Assembly (NCBI GenBank): GCA_001774455.1
Contig: MFAC01000020.1
Coordinates: 1 to 5,235 of the forward strand
Direction: 5' to 3'
DNA length: 5,235 nt
From: Candidatus Campbellbacteria bacterium RIFCSPLOWO2_02_35_12
GTDB lineage: Bacteria > Patescibacteriota > Minisyncoccia > Phycocordibacterales > UBA2163
Part shown: positions 1 to 2,812 of the stretch, one piece after another
Layout: every line of letters begins with the position of its first letter
Numbering within the stretch: position 1 is the stretch's first letter
Position numbers and translations under genes: made by a program
The notes under the pieces: generated by a model
What the model was told of the DNA's origin: nothing
What the model saw: only the letters and a program-made list of their open reading frames with translations
The model's database searches: none

Positions 1-718
1 AATGATGAAGTTTGATGATATTTTAAATATCGGAACAACCGTTTTTGTTGACCTGCACAACGAGTTTATTGGTTTTGGCGAAAACCTTGCCGATATCACA
101 CTGCTTCCAAGTTTTTGGGATATAACTTCAAGTCTTGTAAACGGAATATTCGGAGCGACAATCAGTTTTGATTTTAATCCCGACACTATCGCTGATTTTA
201 ATTTAGAAGAGGATAATTTATCCGTATTCATTTTTGACGAAACAACAAATAAATGGAAAGCTCTTCCGTCAACGATAGATATGAACAATGACACGATATC
301 GTTCATCACTTCTCATTTTTCCCGTTACGCCATTGGCGCAAGCAAATGGAAAGACATCAATGATAATTTGAAGATTAAGAAAAAATTGCGAAAATATAAT
401 CCAAAAACAAATATTAGAACAGCAGAAGTGAAAATTAAAACTCTCCACAAAGAAGAGCTCTCGGGCGATTTGCGATTGATCGTGACAAATATTGATAAAG
501 AAGGCGTGTTTTTACTTAACAATACAGGCACGACAACGGATGGTATGCCGTATATAAAAATAGAAGATGTATCAGGTAAACATCTTAAAATCCCATTGGA
601 ATTTCAACTGCCAATTAAAGAAGAAAAAATAAAAGAAAAACACAAGAAAGAAGATAAAAATGACACTCATAAATTCAAGAAGTTTGAGTTTGATGTAGTT
701 GTGCAACAATTAATATAA
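1..718 (+). CDS. C-terminal part of a secreted/surface beta-sandwich protein (5' partial)
   Basis: Open from the left edge to TAA at 716-718. An ATG lies at position 2, but the protein begins inside a fold and has no signal peptide, so the true start is probably upstream. Numbering from that ATG, residues 10-113 read as an Ig-like beta-sandwich: alternating strands, then a stretch including SVFIFDETTNKWKALPST and ending in SHFSRYAIGA. That ending resembles the 'F..D..tgkW..l.s.vD..n.tvt....HFS.yav' pattern at the end of domains in large bacterial surface proteins. Residues 138-204 and 225-238 look like a second beta domain (LSGDLRLIVTNI, then NNTGTTTDGMPYIKI), similar to C-terminal domains of cell-surface repeat proteins. 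A Lys/Glu-rich stretch at about 206-227 interrupts it. No sortase motif or C-terminal membrane anchor is visible. The likely role is extracellular and structural; the substrate or partner is unknown. The family assignment is pattern recognition, not a search. Confidence 0.8.
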   Translation, partial: MMKFDDILNIGTTVFVDLHNEFIGFGENLADITLLPSFWDITSSLVNGIFGATISFDFNPDTIADFNLEEDNLSVFIFDETTNKWKALPSTIDMNNDTISFITSHFSRYAIGASKWKDINDNLKIKKKLRKYNPKTNIRTAEVKIKTLHKEELSGDLRLIVTNIDKEGVFLLNNTGTTTDGMPYIKIEDVSGKHLKIPLEFQLPIKEEKIKEKHKKEDKNDTHKFKKFEFDVVVQQLI

Positions 719-1120
719 TTAAATTCTAGCTACTAATATACTTATAAGACTTCCTATTAAAAAAAGTATACTAAATATAATAGGAAATAATATACAAACA
801 TATTTTTTATAAAAAGTTTTATAAAGAAGTACAAATAATAGAAGATAAAAAATTATAGAGAAACTAATTTGTCCAAATGTACCAATCCATTTTTGACCAT
901 ATATCATAAAAGGCGCGGCTCCAAATGTAAAAGATAAATTTTTTAAAACACCCAATCCTGATAGAGAAGAACCATACAGCATATCAAAAAAAATAATTCC
1001 CCAAATCAAAAGTGTTCCAACAACAATTCCCCAAAACCATCTGCTGTGATGCCATTTGATTTTATTTTCTTTTTCCGACAGAAATGTCGCTGTTATTTTA
1101 TTTTTATCTTGTTCTGACAT
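719..1120 (-). CDS. Small integral membrane protein, function unknown
   Basis: A 133-residue protein reading from ATG at 1120 to TAA at 719. The first 28 residues are hydrophilic and charged (MSEQDKNK...) and are followed by a WHHSRWFWG aromatic patch at the membrane entry. Hydrophobic segments lie at about 29-49, 84-103 and 108-131. A weaker stretch at 62-74 could be a re-entrant or fourth segment. Lys/Tyr residues at 100-107 form a short loop between the last two helices. There is no signal peptide, catalytic motif or family signature that I recognise. The start is supported by a TATAAT ending 6 nt before the ATG, which would make the mRNA leaderless. The gene is convergent with the surface-protein gene and its stop codon abuts that gene's stop. 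The coding assignment is fairly secure because of the good hydrophobicity pattern and promoter; the function is not known. Confidence 0.8.
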   Translation of the reverse strand: MSEQDKNKITATFLSEKENKIKWHHSRWFWGIVVGTLLIWGIIFFDMLYGSSLSGLGVLKNLSFTFGAAPFMIYGQKWIGTFGQISFSIIFYLLLFVLLYKTFYKKYVCILFPIIFSILFLIGSLISILVARI

Positions 1121-1126
1121 AGTTAA

Positions 1127-1135
1127 ATTATAACA
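1127..1135 (-). promoter_or_regulatory. Extended -10 promoter of the membrane protein gene
   Basis: On the minus strand this reads TGTTATAAT, an exact match to the extended -10 consensus TGnTATAAT. No convincing -35 hexamer lies 16-18 bp upstream, as is usual for extended -10 promoters. Only six bases (TTAACT) separate the hexamer from the ATG at 1120, so transcription is predicted to start at or within a base or two of the start codon, giving a leaderless mRNA. Confidence 0.65.
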
Positions 1136-1193
1136 CGACTTTAAATATCCGCACCCAAACTCAGTAATGGATTAATAAGCTTTTATTTAGCAT

Positions 1194-1222
1194 TTGAGTT
1201 GTATGTATTGTATAAATATATT
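1194..1222 (+). promoter_or_regulatory. Candidate distal promoter upstream of murB
   Basis: TTGAGT (1194-1199) and TATATT (1217-1222) are separated by 17 bp. The transcript would start near 1229 and carry the 1255-1307 inverted repeat ahead of murB. An overlapping alternative is TATAAA at 1211-1216, which lies exactly 6 nt before an ATG at 1223. That matches the spacing seen at the membrane protein gene and could give a leaderless message for the 32-codon ORF. Which of the two is used, if either, cannot be decided from sequence. Confidence 0.35.
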
Positions 1223-1321
1223 ATGATTAAGAAACATAATTTATTTCAAGTTACGACCAGCGACGGCACTCACATAAGACTTTTGTTGGAGCTCGCTCTC
1301 GCTGGTCATAATTTGGCGTAA
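1223..1321 (+). CDS. Possible 32-residue ORF or leader peptide before murB
   Basis: ATG at 1223 to TAA at 1319-1321 encodes 32 residues: a basic start (MIKKHN), a polar centre (TTSDGTHIR) and a hydrophobic end (LLLELALAGHNLA). It ends 16 nt before the murB ATG. In its favour, a TATAAA lies 6 nt before the ATG and the end is helix-like. Against it, there is no recognised family and no Shine-Dalgarno, and most of it coincides with a G+C-richer inverted-repeat segment that could be the real element. It could be a leader peptide, a remnant, or a chance ORF across a structured DNA or RNA element. Confidence 0.25.
   Translation: MIKKHNLFQVTTSDGTHIRLLLELALAGHNLA
1255..1307. repeat. 9-bp inverted repeat bounding a 53-bp G+C-richer segment
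   Basis: GACCAGCGA at 1255-1263 is the exact reverse complement of TCGCTGGTC at 1299-1307, with 35 nt between. The segment also contains a GAGCTC palindrome at 1290-1295 and is clearly richer in G+C than the surrounding intergenic DNA. Transcribed, it could form a stable stem in the murB leader. There is no T-run after it, so it is not a standard terminator. It may be a regulatory hairpin, a dispersed intergenic repeat or a small mobile-element remnant. No flanking target duplication is visible. Confidence 0.5.
1283..1312 (+). promoter_or_regulatory. Candidate proximal murB promoter
   Basis: TTGTTG (1283-1288) and CATAAT (1307-1312) are separated by 18 bp. This predicts a transcript starting near 1319, about 19 nt before the murB ATG. 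The -10 matches TATAAT at five of six positions and the -35 is weak. The right arm of the inverted repeat overlaps the -10, so a protein binding the repeat could act on this promoter. That last point is speculation. Confidence 0.35.
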
Positions 1322-1337
1322 TTGTGTAAGTGTATCT

Positions 1338-2369
1338 ATGAATATAGAACGCAATATATTGCTTAAGAATCTTACTACTTTTAAAATTGGCGGATTAGCG
1401 AATTATTTTTGTAAAATAAAATCATTGGAAGAACTTAAACAGGCGGTTAGTTTTGCGAAACAAAACGAACTGCCAATTTTTATTTTAGGCGGTGGTTCTA
1501 ATGTTTTAATTTCAGATTATGGATTTGAAGGACTTGTCATTAAAATTGAACTCAAAGATATTTTGATTGAAGAAAAAGAAAAATTTATTTTTATTATTGC
1601 GGGGGCAGGAGAGAGTTGGGATAAAATAGTTAAGCTCTCTGTTGAGAGCGAATTATATGGAATAGAAAATCTCTCGTATATTCCGGGAACTGTCGGAGGC
1701 GCGGCTGCGGGGAATATCGGCGCGTATGGGGCGGAAATAAAAGACACGATTGAATCTATTGAGATTTTTGACACGGATACTTTTGAAACTCTCGTTTTAA
1801 ATAAAGATGAATGCGGATTTAATTACAGAGATAGTATTTTTAAAAAAAGAAAAGGAAAAAATTATATTATTACGAAAGTTTGTTTCAAACTTTTAAAAAA
1901 AGAAAGAATAAATCTTTTATATAAAGATGTAAAAATATATTTTGAAAATAAAAATAATTTATCCCCGACTCTTGAAGAAGTAAGAAAAGCGATAGGAGAA
2001 ATAAGAAATAAAAAATTTCCAAATCTTGTCAAATACGGCACAGCTGGTTCTTTTTTCAAAAATCCTGTTATTTCCAGTAAAGTTGCTGACAATTTGAAGA
2101 AAAAATATCCAAAAATAGACATATTTGAAGGTAAAAATGGCAATAAAAAAATATCTCTCGCAGGGCTTCTTGACAATATTGGCTTGAAAGGAATAAGAGA
2201 CGGAGATGTCGGGACTTTTGAAAATCAGCCATTGGTGTTTGTGAATTACGGAAATGCGCGCGCGAAAGAAATAAAAAATTTTTCTGAAAAAATCATACAA
2301 AAAATTTTTAATAAAATAAAAATAAAAATTTTTATAGAAATTATTTTTGTCGGAGATTTTAAAAAATAA
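1338..2369 (+). CDS. murB: UDP-N-acetylenolpyruvoylglucosamine reductase (MurB)
   Basis: A cytoplasmic FAD enzyme that uses NADPH to reduce UDP-GlcNAc-enolpyruvate to UDP-MurNAc, the second committed step of peptidoglycan precursor synthesis. At 343 residues it is close to E. coli MurB (342). Visible signatures, in order: TTFKIGG (13-19) at the N-terminus; the FAD-binding LGGGSNVLISD (50-60); IPGTVGGAAAGNIGAYGAEI (115-134); GFNYRDSIF (160-168) with Arg164 at the E. coli Arg159 position; GTAGSFFKNP (234-243) with Ser238 as the proton donor (E. coli Ser229); and Glu334 in FIEIIFVG (E. coli Glu325). The LLYKDV segment and the AGSFFKNP form fit a type I MurB. All three catalytic residues are present, so it should be active. 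The C-terminal 50 residues are unusually rich in Lys, Ile and Phe, following the A+T-rich codon use. No Shine-Dalgarno precedes the ATG; the start is chosen because the N-terminal motif follows at the normal distance. Confidence 0.97.
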   Translation: MNIERNILLKNLTTFKIGGLANYFCKIKSLEELKQAVSFAKQNELPIFILGGGSNVLISDYGFEGLVIKIELKDILIEEKEKFIFIIAGAGESWDKIVKLSVESELYGIENLSYIPGTVGGAAAGNIGAYGAEIKDTIESIEIFDTDTFETLVLNKDECGFNYRDSIFKKRKGKNYIITKVCFKLLKKERINLLYKDVKIYFENKNNLSPTLEEVRKAIGEIRNKKFPNLVKYGTAGSFFKNPVISSKVADNLKKKYPKIDIFEGKNGNKKISLAGLLDNIGLKGIRDGDVGTFENQPLVFVNYGNARAKEIKNFSEKIIQKIFNKIKIKIFIEIIFVGDFKK

Positions 2370-2386
2370 AAAATTGCGCAAAAAAT

Positions 2387-2437
2387 TTTTCTAAAAAAAT
2401 TTGTCATGCAAAGTTATCCACATATTTTTTTAGAAAA
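2387..2437. repeat. Perfect 14-bp inverted repeat after murB
   Basis: TTTTCTAAAAAAAT (2387-2400) is exactly reverse-complementary to ATTTTTTTAGAAAA (2424-2437). The 23-nt spacer holds the DnaA-box-like 9-mer. Each arm has a single G/C base, so the stem would be weak as RNA and is a poor classical terminator, but 14 consecutive matches are notable. It begins 18 nt after the murB stop. It may help end murB transcription or be a protein-binding DNA element. Confidence 0.55.
2414..2422 (+). promoter_or_regulatory. DnaA-box consensus 9-mer
   Basis: TTATCCACA is an exact match to the high-affinity DnaA box (consensus TTATNCACA). It lies in the spacer of the 14-bp inverted repeat in a very A+T-rich intergenic region. 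I noticed no second box, and a single match can arise by chance, so this is recorded as a motif and not as an origin. Confidence 0.3.
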
Positions 2438-2440
2438 TTA

Positions 2441-2468
2441 TTGTTTTAATTTTTTTGTGCTTGATAAT
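2441..2468 (+). promoter_or_regulatory. Candidate promoter of the small basic protein gene
   Basis: TTGTTT (2441-2446) and GATAAT (2463-2468) are separated by 16 bp. A transcript would start near 2475 and have a leader of about 95 nt. A second, closer candidate is TTGTTG (2534-2539) with TAATAT (2557-2562) at 17 bp spacing, which would start transcription within a few bases of the ATG. The remaining bases between 2469 and 2569 hold only A/T tracts, an A/T-only 8-bp hairpin at 2497-2515 and a 15-codon ORF at 2520-2567. Confidence 0.4.
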
Positions 2469-2569
2469 ATATATAAACGCACACAACAGTTTTTATTTTT
2501 TTAATTTTTAAAAAAGAAAATGGTCGGAAGTTGTTGTTGTTTTGTTACAAATAATTTAATATATTAAAT

Positions 2570-2671
2570 ATGGCAACAAAAAAAAGAAAAGTGGCTGCTA
2601 AGAAAAAAACTACAAAGAAAAAAACAACAAAAAGAAAAGCGGCTCCAAAGAAAAAAGCTCGCAGACGATAG
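2570..2671 (+). CDS. 33-residue Lys/Arg-rich histone-like protein
   Basis: ATG at 2570 to TAG at 2669-2671. The product begins MATKKRKVAAKKK and continues with TTKKKTTKRKAAPKKKARRR. Fourteen Lys and five Arg make 19 of 33 residues basic; the others are Ala, Thr, one Val, one Pro and the initiator Met, and there are no acidic or aromatic residues. The blocks resemble the Lys/Ala-rich tails of bacterial histone H1-like proteins, so binding to DNA or RNA is the likeliest role, by composition only. It is probably disordered when free. The gene is monocistronic in appearance: its own promoter candidate lies upstream and a strong terminator starts 15 nt after the stop. No Shine-Dalgarno is seen. 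It is too short for most gene callers and could be overlooked. The regular composition ended by a stop and then a terminator supports a real gene over a chance A-rich ORF. Confidence 0.75.
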   Translation: MATKKRKVAAKKKTTKKKTTKRKAAPKKKARRR

Positions 2672-2686
2672 TTTTAGTTTGTTGAG

Positions 2687-2737
2687 AAAAAACCATAACC
2701 CTCATTTCGTATATTGCGAAATGGGGGTCGGTTTTTT
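2687..2737 (+). terminator. Rho-independent terminator after the small basic protein gene
   Basis: CATTTCG (2703-2709) pairs with CGAAATG (2717-2723) around a 7-nt loop. The stem continues through a T-G wobble and CCC/GGG. After a small internal loop, AAAAAACC (2687-2694) pairs with GGTTTTTT (2730-2737). The stem ends in a six-T run, and the matching A-run on the left arm makes it potentially bidirectional. It separates the small gene from secA. Confidence 0.85.
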
Positions 2738-2746
2738 ATAAATTTG

Positions 2747-2755
2747 TGGTAGAAT
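2747..2755 (+). promoter_or_regulatory. Candidate extended -10 promoter of secA
   Basis: TGGTAGAAT matches the extended -10 pattern TGnTATAAT at all but one position of the hexamer. No good -35 is present, since that position falls in the preceding terminator stem. The predicted start is near 2762, giving a leader of about 50 nt. A weaker TACATT at 2801-2806 lies 6 nt before the secA ATG. Confidence 0.4.
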
Positions 2756-2812
2756 ATATTTTGTCTTTATATCAAGCTCAACTCTTTCGCGTGTTAAATT
2801 TACATTTTAATT

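Noticed and set aside
325..531. 68-codon minus-strand ORF inside the surface-protein gene
   Set aside because: It is an antisense shadow of a frame with clear beta-domain character.
1517..2381. Minus-strand ORFs of 85-140 codons opposite murB
   Set aside because: They lie wholly or almost wholly opposite an intact murB with all catalytic motifs, and their translations are Phe/Ser/Ile-rich as expected for the complement of A/T-rich coding DNA.
2370..2569. Replication origin
   Set aside because: Only one DnaA box was seen and no dnaA, dnaN or other origin-linked gene is present; kept only as a motif-level finding.
2576..2593. TKKRKV in the basic protein resembling a eukaryotic nuclear localisation signal
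   Set aside because: Chance similarity is expected in a protein that is more than half Lys/Arg, and the gene is bacterial.
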